Shown: in pieces, positions 7,608-15,140 of the stretch
Numbering within the stretch: position 1 is the first letter of the stretch
Layout: each line of letters begins with the position of its first letter
NCBI GenBank assembly: GCA_900555635.1
Contig: USLU01000077.1
Span: 1-24,512, forward strand
DNA length: 24,512 nucleotides
Origin: an uncultured Bacteroides sp.
GTDB taxonomy: Bacteria > Bacteroidota > Bacteroidia > Bacteroidales > Bacteroidaceae
Direction: 5' to 3'
The notes under the pieces: generated by a model
Databases searched by the model: none
What the model saw: only the letters and a program-made list of their open reading frames with translations
Told to the model about the DNA's origin: nothing
Made by a program: the position numbers and the translations under genes

Positions 7608-8630
7608 TTAGTTATTGAGCATCAAACTCATATAAGGATTTAATGATGCAAAGACCTTTTCGGTGAGTTCGCCGATAGTAAGTGCCAAGTGACTGCCCGG
7701 CAGACGCTTGGCACTACTCATACATTTACCATTGTTTAAATAGTAATACCCGTTGTTGGCACTAATCTGCTCGTCGGTAACGTAAAGGGTGATCTCTAGT
7801 TCAGGATATACTGCTGCATACAGTTTCAGCATTGTTTTGGCATTAATAATTCGTGCCATGCCGAAGGGAGAATTGTTTGTATCTGCAACAGGCGGCATAT
7901 ATACTTCAATGGATGGAATATGTTTCTTCTCGCACAGGCGTTGCAGAAGCATAGAACTTATTTCGGGAGTATCCGATACAATCTCGCCAATATACAAACT
8001 GCCATCGTCGCTAGGATAGGCAATAGCCAGCGCTACAATATTTCCTTCATCATTTAGAGTATATATATTTCCTTGGCTTAATCGTAAATCGGATAAGACG
8101 AACTGGAAGTCTTTCGGGGTATGTTGGATGTAATTAGGCCGTTCTCTCAACTTCCGGTTTAAGTATTCGTATATTTCTTTCTTGTATTCATGGGTTACCT
8201 TTAAGACCGGTCCTTCTTTGGGAAGGCGAGTTTCGGATGCAGTATAGACTGACTTCCGGTACCGGAACACAGGAGCAAACCCATGGCGGGCATAATAATC
8301 GAATAGCCACGGTTCGGCAGGAATTAAAGTAGATACGGCAATATCATTAAGCAGCATCCTAATAAAAGCTTGAGATAATAGTTCATGCATTACCCCCCGG
8401 CTTCTATAATCGGGGTGCGTGCAAGCTCCCGAAATATAGGCAGAATTGATTTCTTTACCTTCGTAAGTCATGGGATAGGGAATCATCTGCAAAGCGGCGA
8501 TCACATCATCCCCACTTTGAATGGCAATATTCACATCATTGTTATAACGCGAATGGAAATACAAATCTATATATTCCTCCGTATCATCAAAACAGAGCTT
8601 CCATAAGTTTTTTACTTTTTCCCGTAACAT
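7608..8630 (-). CDS. GNAT-family N-acetyltransferase, Eis-like layout
   Basis: The product has 340 residues. The N-terminal 130 form a GNAT domain with the acetyl-CoA loop HPDYRSRGVM (residues 72-81, Arg/Gln-x-x-Gly-x-Gly/Ala type) and the later YYARHGFAP (112-120) that closes the fold. A second half of about 200 residues resembles the double-GNAT plus SCP2-like tail seen in Eis-type enzymes; this part is called from length and layout rather than motifs. The acceptor is unknown. It starts 18 bases after the DUF2156 gene on the same strand and is probably its operon partner. A signal peptide is absent, so it should be cytoplasmic. Confidence 0.8.
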   Translation of the reverse strand: MLREKVKNLWKLCFDDTEEYIDLYFHSRYNNDVNIAIQSGDDVIAALQMIPYPMTYEGKEINSAYISGACTHPDYRSRGVMHELLSQAFIRMLLNDIAVSTLIPAEPWLFDYYARHGFAPVFRYRKSVYTASETRLPKEGPVLKVTHEYKKEIYEYLNRKLRERPNYIQHTPKDFQFVLSDLRLSQGNIYTLNDEGNIVALAIAYPSDDGSLYIGEIVSDTPEISSMLLQRLCEKKHIPSIEVYMPPVADTNNSPFGMARIINAKTMLKLYAAVYPELEITLYVTDEQISANNGYYYLNNGKCMSSAKRLPGSHLALTIGELTEKVFASLNPYMSLMLNN

Positions 8631-8648
8631 AGTCTTATCGTCTTCTTT

Positions 8649-9563
8649 TCACCACTTAATCGCCTCTACCGGTTCATCTTTCAGGCATGCAACATATTTC
8701 TCTAAAATAATAGTCGGCTGATAGGAAAGTTTGGCTTTGCGCAAACCCTCAATGCCTAAATCTTCTTCCCGATTGATGTAGGTGTATTGTTCGGGAATGT
8801 GGTTGGCAAATTCATAGTTTATCATAGCGTAGGCACCATCAATACTGGTGTCTGCTTTTTCTACACTTACGCCAAAAGTATCTTGGTTGATAGGCATGCC
8901 GAAGGTGAAGGCGGCAATTTTTCCATCTACATGAAGGATGCCTCCGGTCAGTCCTAATTCCTCAAAATTGTGCAAGGCATACACCAAGGCGCGGCGTTCA
9001 TTACCTGTTCCTTCGTGTTGGTCACAATTATTGGCTTTGCACCATTCTGCTTCTAAATCAAGACACTCTTGAATCAGATCCGGGGTGATGGGGCTATATT
9101 CGTAATTGTAGGTACGCTTGAACTTGTTTACATGGTTGCGTTTGGCTTGAAACCTCTTTCCGGAGAGTGTGGCAAGATCGGTACGCAAATAGATGTAATC
9201 TGCATAATCTCGATCGGCTGTAAACTGGAACTGGTCGGGCATATATGCCTCCAGTTCTGAACACATTCCTGCACAAATACCTAATAAACAAAGAGGCTGC
9301 CCTTCTTGGCGGGCATCTTCTCTCAATGCTCCGAGCGCTTTCTCCAAATCACCGTTGCCAATGGGCATCATGTATACCAATTCACCCTCTGCCCAAAACT
9401 TCAGTAATAGGAAACCGTCCTGTATGGCAAACTTGGTATCGTATAAAAAGCGCCAGCTACAAAGATTGGAAAATGAAAGGTCGCAATTCTGTCTGGGGCT
9501 GTTTAGTGTATAAGAAGTGATGAGTTCTCTGTCTGTTAACTCAATATCTTTAAATGGAATCAT
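8649..9563 (-). CDS. DUF2156 (LPG synthase C-terminal-like) protein
   Basis: The 304-residue product fits the DUF2156 family, a two-lobed GNAT-fold group related to the C-terminal domain of MprF lysyl-phosphatidylglycerol synthases. Typical stretches are FSNLCSWRFLY near the start, RFQAKRNHVNKFKRTYNYEY in the middle, and a tail with YTYINREEDLGIEGLRKAKLSYQP, where the NREEDLG and RKAKLSY segments are family hallmarks. It has no membrane helices, so unlike full MprF it cannot flip lipids. The substrate is not known. It is the first gene of a two-gene unit with the GNAT protein and has its own promoter at 9596-9603. Confidence 0.82.
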   Translation of the reverse strand: MIPFKDIELTDRELITSYTLNSPRQNCDLSFSNLCSWRFLYDTKFAIQDGFLLLKFWAEGELVYMMPIGNGDLEKALGALREDARQEGQPLCLLGICAGMCSELEAYMPDQFQFTADRDYADYIYLRTDLATLSGKRFQAKRNHVNKFKRTYNYEYSPITPDLIQECLDLEAEWCKANNCDQHEGTGNERRALVYALHNFEELGLTGGILHVDGKIAAFTFGMPINQDTFGVSVEKADTSIDGAYAMINYEFANHIPEQYTYINREEDLGIEGLRKAKLSYQPTIILEKYVACLKDEPVEAIKW

Positions 9564-9595
9564 AAGTCGATTTTAATAGTTCTAATTATAAGTAA

Positions 9596-9603
9596 CAAAA
9601 ATA
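9596..9603 (-). promoter_or_regulatory. Bacteroidetes -7 box for the DUF2156-GNAT unit
   Basis: The minus strand reads TATTTTTG, matching TAnnTTTG, about 33 bases before the ATG. A TTGG lies about 23 bases further upstream, a fitting distance for a -33 element, and overlaps the end of lrgB. Confidence 0.5.
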
Positions 9604-9614
9604 AGAAGAATTTG

Positions 9615-10310
9615 TTAGAGAAGTCCCAATAATCTTAAAATAGTTGGGGTGAACAGGGCGGTAAAGATGCCATTCAGCGTCAAACCAAGACTAGCGAAGG
9701 CCCCATATTTACTGCTGATATCCATTGCCGTTGATGTTCCTACCGCATGGGCTGCCGCTCCCAGGGAGAGGCCTTGTGCCATGGGGCTGCCAATGTGGGT
9801 TAACTTCATGGTCTTGACTCCCAGGATACCTCCCAGCAGACCGACACAAACCACTACCGCTGCCGTCAAAGAGGGAATACCTCCTAAGGTTTTGGTCACT
9901 TCCATCGCTATCGGCGTAGTAACGGATTTAGGTGCCAGTGAAAAGATTATTTCGTCGGAAGCCCCCATCCATTTGGCGATAAGCACCACAGAGACAACCC
10001 CTACAATACATCCTGCCAATTGTGAAACCAATATAGGGAGTAGTTGCTTCTTAATAGTCTCTAGCTGAAGGTACAAGGGAACTCCTAGGGCAACTACTGC
10101 CGGTTTGAGCCAAAATTCTATCAGATGTCCGCCTTCGTTGTATGTCTCATAACTGATATTTGCCATCTTTAAAAAGATGATGAGAATGGCAATTGTCAGC
10201 AAGATGGGGTTGAGTAGCATTATACCTGTCTTCTTCTGCAATATTTTGGAAAAGAAGAATATTCCGAAAGTGATTGCTAACAGGAAAAATTCATTTTCAA
10301 AGAAATTCAT
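9615..10310 (-). CDS. lrgB: LrgB/CidB-family membrane protein
   Basis: The product has 231 residues with about six or seven hydrophobic segments and the family stretches LKPAVVALGVPLY (68-80), LAPKSVTTPIAMEV (125-138) and AAAHAVGTSTA near 185-195. In Staphylococcus LrgB works with LrgA to modulate murein hydrolase activity and autolysis, and related proteins in other bacteria and plants carry pyruvate or glycolate. Which role applies here is not clear. Its ATG overlaps the lrgA stop by four bases (ATGA), a sign of coupled translation. No LytSR-type regulator is nearby. Confidence 0.92.
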   Translation of the reverse strand: MNFFENEFFLLAITFGIFFFSKILQKKTGIMLLNPILLTIAILIIFLKMANISYETYNEGGHLIEFWLKPAVVALGVPLYLQLETIKKQLLPILVSQLAGCIVGVVSVVLIAKWMGASDEIIFSLAPKSVTTPIAMEVTKTLGGIPSLTAAVVVCVGLLGGILGVKTMKLTHIGSPMAQGLSLGAAAHAVGTSTAMDISSKYGAFASLGLTLNGIFTALFTPTILRLLGLL

Positions 10311-10645
10311 TTGATTTTACGTGTTAATTGGTGAACCCATCCGGTGACTACAAGCACCAGTAGTGTACTGACTGTTGAGGCTATGATAATAGGCCAGAAT
10401 TCGGCAGCGATAATGTCGAAATAGAGCATAAGTGCTACACCGGGCGGTACGAAAAAGAAGCCCAAGTTAGCAACCAGGAAGTCGGACATACCCTGCACCC
10501 AGTGCAGTTTTATCCAACCCAATTTCAAGAAAAGGGTGAGTAACAGCATCCCTATGATGCTGGACGGTAGCTTGATACCCGTAATAAAAACAATCAATTC
10601 ACCCAAAGCTAAACATCCGAAGAGGATGGCGCATTGACGGATCAT
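10307..10645 (-). CDS. lrgA: CidA/LrgA-family holin-like membrane protein
   Basis: This 112-residue protein has three to four membrane segments and the CidA/LrgA pattern: GELIVFITGIKLPSSIIGMLLL near the start, then FLVANLGFFFVPPGVALM in the middle, where the FFVPPGV stretch is the family hallmark. CidA and LrgA are holin-like and act with CidB or LrgB partners. The gene is the first of a two-gene unit, with lrgB overlapping its stop. A promoter box lies 41 bases upstream. Confidence 0.92.
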   Translation of the reverse strand: MIRQCAILFGCLALGELIVFITGIKLPSSIIGMLLLTLFLKLGWIKLHWVQGMSDFLVANLGFFFVPPGVALMLYFDIIAAEFWPIIIASTVSTLLVLVVTGWVHQLTRKIK

Positions 10646-10685
10646 AATACTAATGTGTTATACCTATGTTATTTTTGAAAACGTT

Positions 10686-10694
10686 GCAAAGTTA
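10686..10694 (-). promoter_or_regulatory. Bacteroidetes -7 box for lrgAB
   Basis: The minus strand reads TAACTTTGC, matching TAnnTTTG plus C, 41 bases before the lrgA ATG. Confidence 0.55.
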
Positions 10695-10811
10695 GGCATT
10701 CTCTTCATTGCTTGTTGCAGCTTGGAGAACTATTTTTATGAAACAGAAAAGTATGGATGTTTGTTCTTATTGGTACTTTAATAGAGAATCAGTCATTCAA
10801 TTTAGTTTTGT

Positions 10812-10911
10812 CTTTACTTTTACTCTCATGCTCTCATAATTATTGCTTATCCCTTTATTCATAGGCAATAGAGCTATGAGGGCAACTATGAGAGTAACTA
10901 TGAGGGTAAAG
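10812..10911. repeat. Long imperfect hairpin containing three 12-bp tandem repeats
   Basis: Three tandem units of CTATGAG[G/A]G plus a 3-base spacer occupy 10874-10909. On the left, two inverted CTCTCAT copies (10823-10829 and 10831-10837) can pair with them. The fold is ACTCTCAT (10822-10829) with ATGAGAGT (10888-10895), GCTCTCATA (10830-10838) with TATGAGGGC (10875-10883) allowing one wobble, ATTGC (10842-10846) with GCAAT (10865-10869), and an outer CTTTAC with GTAAAG. A further inverted copy, GCTCTCAT, lies at 10916-10923. Confidence 0.6.
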
Positions 10912-10998
10912 GTTTGCTCTCATGGTAAAAACTACTAAGAATTGTATTAAATTATTGATTATTAAGTGATTAATGTAAAATATACATGGGCGCAATTT

Positions 10999-11030
10999 GT
11001 GTCAATATGAAGTTAATATCGTGTTGACAC
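10999..11030. repeat. 7-bp inverted repeat with 18-bp spacer
   Basis: GTGTCAA (10999-11005) and TTGACAC (11024-11030) are perfect reverse complements. The spacer of 18 bases places the half-sites about two helix turns apart, which would suit a dimeric repressor. A match this short can arise by chance. Confidence 0.3.
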
Positions 11031-11162
11031 GTTATTTGTTTCTTGCAAGCTCAGTGCTGAGTGTCTGAAGCTACTGCCATTGATATGTCTTTTATCAGTG
11101 TTTGTTCTGTTAATGCTATGAGTTTGTCTTGTTGAAGCATGCTATTGATTCTTGTTCTACCT

Positions 11163-11213
11163 TAGTGCATCGATTTGTTCATAATAGTGCATCGATTTAT
11201 TTACTATTATGAA
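11163..11213. repeat. Nested direct (14 bp) and inverted (11 bp) repeats
   Basis: TAGTGCATCGATTT occurs at 11163-11176 and 11185-11198, a perfect 14-base direct repeat with a 22-base period. TTCATAATAGT (11178-11188) and ACTATTATGAA (11203-11213) form a perfect 11-bp inverted repeat, whose 14-nt loop holds most of the second direct repeat. It could be a binding site for a regulator or recombinase; nothing in the window identifies one. Confidence 0.55.
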
Positions 11214-11408
11214 TAGATTGATGTACAGATGTGAATACCTTATAAATAGAAGGGTTTAGTAAAAGAAATGCTGAAGTCTCATAAGAGAAATGTGCTTGTA
11301 GAATAGGAGAAACGCCTGTGCTCCTGTACTTAAATTGCCTATGATGTCTTTGTTGAGAAGAAAGAAATTATTTTTGACGAAAAATGTAATAACTATTGAA
11401 AAAATGTT

Positions 11409-11416
11409 TATATTTG
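11409..11416 (+). promoter_or_regulatory. Bacteroidetes -7 box for the surface-protein cluster
   Basis: TATATTTG followed by CGG matches TAnnTTTG plus C. It is the only good match before the PEGA-protein start at 11712, so transcription would begin near 11423 and leave a leader of about 290 nt. Confidence 0.55.
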
Positions 11417-11507
11417 CGGCGTAGTCTTGTAAACTATAGCGAGAGTTTAATGTATAAAGGACTATTAAATATTAGAAAAAACGCAAGAAGCGAAAAGTTA
11501 TTATCCT

Positions 11508-11666
11508 CATCCTCTAGAATCTGGAAAATTCAAAAATGTCGTAGGATAATAGCAACAGTTTCTTCACGTCTATGTTGTATATAGGCGTGAGGACTGTTGT
11601 CTATTTACGACATTGGGCATTTTCCAGAGCCTTAGAAGATGAATAGATATTAACAGTCCTCGCGCC
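11508..11666 (+). ncRNA. Structured 5' leader or small RNA with two competing stems
   Basis: Stem A is nearly continuous: CATC/GATG (11508/11641 outer), CTGGAAAAT (11521-11529) with ATTTTCCAG (11619-11627), ATGTCGTA (11536-11543) with TACGACAT (11606-11613), AATAGCAACAGT (11548-11559) with ACTGTTG-T-CTATT (11593-11605), and CACGTCTA (11565-11572) with TAGGCGTG (11582-11589, one wobble). The loop is 9 nt. That is about 37 pairs in the main stem. Stem B pairs 11584-11598 with 11652-11666 over 15 positions (one wobble) and is followed by TTCTTTATATAAT. A and B share 11584-11598, so they exclude each other. It sits between a promoter and the PEGA gene. An attenuating leader or a separate small RNA (a 6S-like long rod is one idea) are both possible; I do not recognise a known class. 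Confidence 0.55.
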
Positions 11667-11711
11667 TTCTTTATATAATATCTCCGTTTATCGAGGGCAG
11701 ACGGAAGAATT

Positions 11712-13076
11712 ATGAAAAACATAATGATGGCAAACAAAACTTTCAAGCCTTTGTTGCTCGCAGGAATGCTACTACTATTCCTGTTCTCGTCCGTGGAGGT
11801 TGCTACGGCACAAAACAAAATTCAGGTAACTTCTTTTCAACGTATGGAAACCGATGTCACGGCTCGTATCACAGCTCCGAAGAAAGATCAAAACGGAGAG
11901 GTCTGTGCCTTGGTTCGTATCGTTACTACGGAAAAGGACTTCATGTTCGAACCGGATGCGCTGGGTATTGTGGCACGCGAGAATAAACCCGGTGAGATCT
12001 GGTTGTATGTGCCACGTGGCGCACGCCGTATTTCCATCATGCATGAAAAATATGGAGTATTGAGAAACTATTTCTATCCTGATATCATTGATAAAGCCAC
12101 TACATACGAAATGGAGATCAGTGCCGGTGACGAAGCGAAAGCAAGTGCAGTGGATACTAACATGCAACTTTTGGTTATGCGCCCTGAACCTGCCAATGCG
12201 GATATCTATATAGATGATGAAAAGATGCCGACCGAAAAGGGATTGTTTACGGCTACAATGAAGAAAGGTGCACATACTTACCGCGTGGAAGCGCCCATGT
12301 ACGCTCCCGAAGCGGGTATTATTGATTTAGGTAGCGAACAGAAAATCATGAGTGTGACCTTGAAGCCTCGTTTCGGCTATCTGGAAGTGTTTTCTCTGCC
12401 CGAACAGGATGCTAAAGTCTATATAGACAGCACGGAAGTCGGCTTGACACCTTACAAAAGTGATCGTATGCCATTGAAAAAATATCATGTACGTGTGGAA
12501 AAAGAATTCTTCTTTCCGCTTGATACAATGTTGACAGTATTGCCGGGCGAAACAACTACCCACACGTTCCGGATGGTTTCTACAATTAAGCCTAAAGAAC
12601 CGAGACGTACGTTGGTGATGTTGGAAGGGGGGTGGCATCCTGCGCAGACTTCATTCGGCGCAATGGTCGCTTTTGTAAGTACGAATGGCGCATACGTGCG
12701 TTTTCGCAGTGACTTCGGATCGGTATCTGCCGATTTGGAGTGTGACGATACGGGCGCACTGACAAGTGGCGGCACAGGTACACCTTATTATAAGGAAGGC
12801 GTTTCCAAAAAGTCGAAGATGTCTATCACCGCCGGATATATGCGTCGCCTTGCCAAGCCGCTTTATGCTTATGTGGGTGCCGGTTATGGTAGCCGTATAC
12901 TTGCATGGGAAACAGTGGAAGATGAGTTGGTGAAGAATACAGATCATTCTGCTACAGGCGTAGCTGCCGAAATCGGGGCTATCGGACGTTTCGGTAAGTT
13001 CGCGGTTTCAGTGGGTTGCCAGACGGTGAACTTCAAGTATATGGAACTGAGTGCAGGTATCGGTTTCTTCTTCTAA
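11712..13076 (+). CDS. PEGA-domain exported protein with probable outer-membrane barrel
   Basis: The 454-residue product starts with a long signal peptide (hydrophobic core about 13-28, likely cleavage after Ala-Thr-Ala at 31-33, mature start Gln). An N-terminal beta-rich domain (35-140) is followed by two PEGA-type domains at about 152-217 and 222-287; the second has the tell-tale VYIDSTEVGLTPYKSDRMPLKKYHV pattern (split here at residues 236-260). Residues 298-454 look like amphipathic beta strands and end in Gly-Ile-Gly-Phe-Phe-Phe; a terminal Phe is typical of outer-membrane barrels. PEGA domains are often found on surface or cell-wall-linked proteins. It heads the unit of surface lipoproteins, and the next gene follows after 22 bases. 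Exact function is unknown. Confidence 0.8.
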   Translation: MKNIMMANKTFKPLLLAGMLLLFLFSSVEVATAQNKIQVTSFQRMETDVTARITAPKKDQNGEVCALVRIVTTEKDFMFEPDALGIVARENKPGEIWLYVPRGARRISIMHEKYGVLRNYFYPDIIDKATTYEMEISAGDEAKASAVDTNMQLLVMRPEPANADIYIDDEKMPTEKGLFTATMKKGAHTYRVEAPMYAPEAGIIDLGSEQKIMSVTLKPRFGYLEVFSLPEQDAKVYIDSTEVGLTPYKSDRMPLKKYHVRVEKEFFFPLDTMLTVLPGETTTHTFRMVSTIKPKEPRRTLVMLEGGWHPAQTSFGAMVAFVSTNGAYVRFRSDFGSVSADLECDDTGALTSGGTGTPYYKEGVSKKSKMSITAGYMRRLAKPLYAYVGAGYGSRILAWETVEDELVKNTDHSATGVAAEIGAIGRFGKFAVSVGCQTVNFKYMELSAGIGFFF

Positions 13077-13098
13077 TTAATAAATTGTAATTAGCGTA

Positions 13099-15120
13099 AT
13101 GAAAAGGTTACAATATATAGTATTGTGCGGGTTGTTGCTATTGGTGGCGGCTTGCGAAAAGGATACCCTTCCGATGAATTTCTCTCCTGCATTGACCACG
13201 GGAGCGGCATCGGATATATTCCGTGTAGGTGCTACGCTTTCGGGTAGCATACAAAAGACGGACGGTGTAGTGGTGAAGGATTGTGGTATTTTAATTTCCG
13301 AATTGCAAAGTATGGCGGAATATACGGAAATAAAGACTGCTTCTACGGGAAATTCATTCAATGTACTGGCTCAAGATCTGGAACCGGGAAAGAAATATTA
13401 TTACTGTGCTTATGCCAGTAGTGGTTATAGCATTGCCCGTGGTGAAATAAAAGAGTTCACAACGACGGACAGCAATGCTCCGGTGTTCAGCGAATTGGCA
13501 ATGGAGAACAAAGATGAAAAGAGTTTTACTGTAGCCACTACCATTCTCGATGAAGGTGGCAGTGACTTGATGCTTTGCGGTTTCTGCTGGAGATTAGCGG
13601 AAAGTAGTTCCGCAGATCCGACGGTAGAAGATAATGTAAGCAATGTATCTGCTCAATCCTCTGCTATTTCTGCCCGTATCAAGGACTTGACACCGAATAA
13701 GAACTACCTGGTGCGTGCATACGGCATCAACGCCAGAGGAGTAGGTTATGGAAAAACGGTTGCTGTATCGACGAACAATGCTACTGTTCCGGCAGTATCC
13801 AGTATCACTCCTGTAGATTCTACAGCTTTGAGTATATCGGTGAAAGCAAGTATTTTGAGTGCAGGTGAATCTACGGTTACAGAAATCGGTTTCTGTTGGA
13901 GTGCCGAAAGTCAAGAGCCTACTACGGCTAACTATAAGTATGATGCTACCGGGCAGGGGCAAGCTGCATTTGCTTACAGCATTGAAGGTCTGGCACCGGA
14001 GACGACTTATTATATCCGTGCATACGCTGTGAACGGACAAGGAACGGGATATGGCGATGTATATAAGTTTACAACTGGAAAGCCTACAGAGCCGGGCATA
14101 TACTCCTTGCAAGATCTGATTGCATATAGGGATGCTAAGAATGCAGGTTCCACAACGGTAGAGTGGACAGTTGACGGAGTAGTAAATATTTATGCGGATA
14201 TTGATTTGAATTCTGTTGAGAATTGGAAGCCTATTACTACTATTTCAGTAAATGAAGTGTTGAATGGCAATGGACATACACTTTCGGGATTAAAAATGAC
14301 CTGCTCTCCCGATAATGATTACGGTTTTATCATGTATAATGATGGAACTATCCAAGATTTGCATTTGGGTTCAGGTGATGTGAATATTATAATTGCGGAT
14401 AATACTGCATTACATTTTGGAACTTTATGCGGCTTGAATCGAGGCTTGATCTCAAATTGTTCGTCGGCTGTGACCGTAAAAGCAGAACGGACCAATGCGG
14501 ATATCTTCAATAGCTTTTATGTGTCCGGTATCTGTGGCTTTAATTATTTGCCGGGACGCATCGTCCGTTGTGTAAACCGGGGAAAAATTACCGGTGGATG
14601 GCATGCTTGCGGCATTGCCGGAAATAATTATGGTGAGGTGGAGATGTGCGAAAATTATGGTACGATTTCTGCGCTTGATTTTAATCAGGCAGTGTTCGGC
14701 ATTGCTGGATGTTGGGAAGAAGGGAAGATTTTGAACTGTACCAATTTTGGCACTATTAAAGGTGGTACGGCGGATTTTACAGGAGGCATCTGTTCCGGTA
14801 TCTATGGCAGAATTCAAGGGTGTGTCAACGAGGGGACAGTATCCGGGAGCGGTTCCAGTGTAGGTGGAATTACCGGGGACTTGTACGGAAATGGAATCTT
14901 GCAAAATTCTCATAATAAGGGGGTAGTGACCGGAACTGATAATACTTATACAGGTGGTATTGTGGGGCACATCAAAAATGCATGTACCTATGATTTGAAT
15001 CAGAATAATGGTACTGTAAACGGCGCAGCCGGTAGTGATGATAATGCCATTGGCAAAGATGACCGTAATGCTACTACCGATACACCGTCTATTGATGACT
15101 TGCCTACACATGAATGGTAA
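13099..15120 (+). CDS. Surface lipoprotein: three FN3-like domains, then GLUG repeats (paralogue 1)
   Basis: The 673-residue product has a lipoprotein signal with the lipobox VAAC, acylated Cys at 19, followed by Glu-Lys-Asp, a charged start of the kind linked to surface export of lipoproteins in Bacteroidetes. Three FN3-like domains follow (about 27-122, 126-225, 230-330), each closing with a variant of YYIRAYAxNxxGxGYG. Next comes a shared module (from about 332, 'GIYSLQDLI' to 'LNGNGHTLSGLKM'), then about seven GLUG-like units (about 438-655), each G-G-I-x-G...N-C-x-N-x-G-x-[VI]. GLUG repeats occur in bacterial adhesins and likely build a beta-helix. The tail ends in a short polar segment. 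Its head is a near copy of the gene at 17023. Confidence 0.85.
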   Translation: MKRLQYIVLCGLLLLVAACEKDTLPMNFSPALTTGAASDIFRVGATLSGSIQKTDGVVVKDCGILISELQSMAEYTEIKTASTGNSFNVLAQDLEPGKKYYYCAYASSGYSIARGEIKEFTTTDSNAPVFSELAMENKDEKSFTVATTILDEGGSDLMLCGFCWRLAESSSADPTVEDNVSNVSAQSSAISARIKDLTPNKNYLVRAYGINARGVGYGKTVAVSTNNATVPAVSSITPVDSTALSISVKASILSAGESTVTEIGFCWSAESQEPTTANYKYDATGQGQAAFAYSIEGLAPETTYYIRAYAVNGQGTGYGDVYKFTTGKPTEPGIYSLQDLIAYRDAKNAGSTTVEWTVDGVVNIYADIDLNSVENWKPITTISVNEVLNGNGHTLSGLKMTCSPDNDYGFIMYNDGTIQDLHLGSGDVNIIIADNTALHFGTLCGLNRGLISNCSSAVTVKAERTNADIFNSFYVSGICGFNYLPGRIVRCVNRGKITGGWHACGIAGNNYGEVEMCENYGTISALDFNQAVFGIAGCWEEGKILNCTNFGTIKGGTADFTGGICSGIYGRIQGCVNEGTVSGSGSSVGGITGDLYGNGILQNSHNKGVVTGTDNTYTGGIVGHIKNACTYDLNQNNGTVNGAAGSDDNAIGKDDRNATTDTPSIDDLPTHEW

Positions 15121-15140
15121 TATTATAAAATGAGAATAGT

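Larger units (their letters stand above)
10695..11408. other. 714-bp region without a convincing gene, rich in repeats
   Basis: No open frame here has a good start, a recognisable product or a codon pattern like the neighbours. The region is AT-rich. It contains a long imperfect hairpin with 12-bp tandem repeats (10812-10911), a 7-bp inverted repeat (10999-11030), and overlapping direct and inverted repeats (11163-11213). No tRNA-like cloverleaf was recognised. The function of the stretch is unknown. Confidence 0.6.

Noticed and set aside
10874..10909. CRISPR array
   Set aside because: Units are only 12 bases, with 3-base variable gaps and no spacers; no cas genes are present.
11396..11584. 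A 62-codon open frame starting just before the cluster promoter
   Set aside because: Its start lies upstream of the -7 box, it runs through the long hairpin, it has no recognisable domain and is rich in Arg and Ser codons typical of chance frames.
11508..11641. Invertible promoter (phase-variation switch)
   Set aside because: The inverted arms enclose only a short loop with no TAnnTTTG box, and no recombinase gene is in the window; an RNA structure explains it better.
10646..11711. tRNA or other standard RNA gene in the long gap
   Set aside because: No cloverleaf or CCA-ended acceptor stem could be found; only the hairpins listed were seen.
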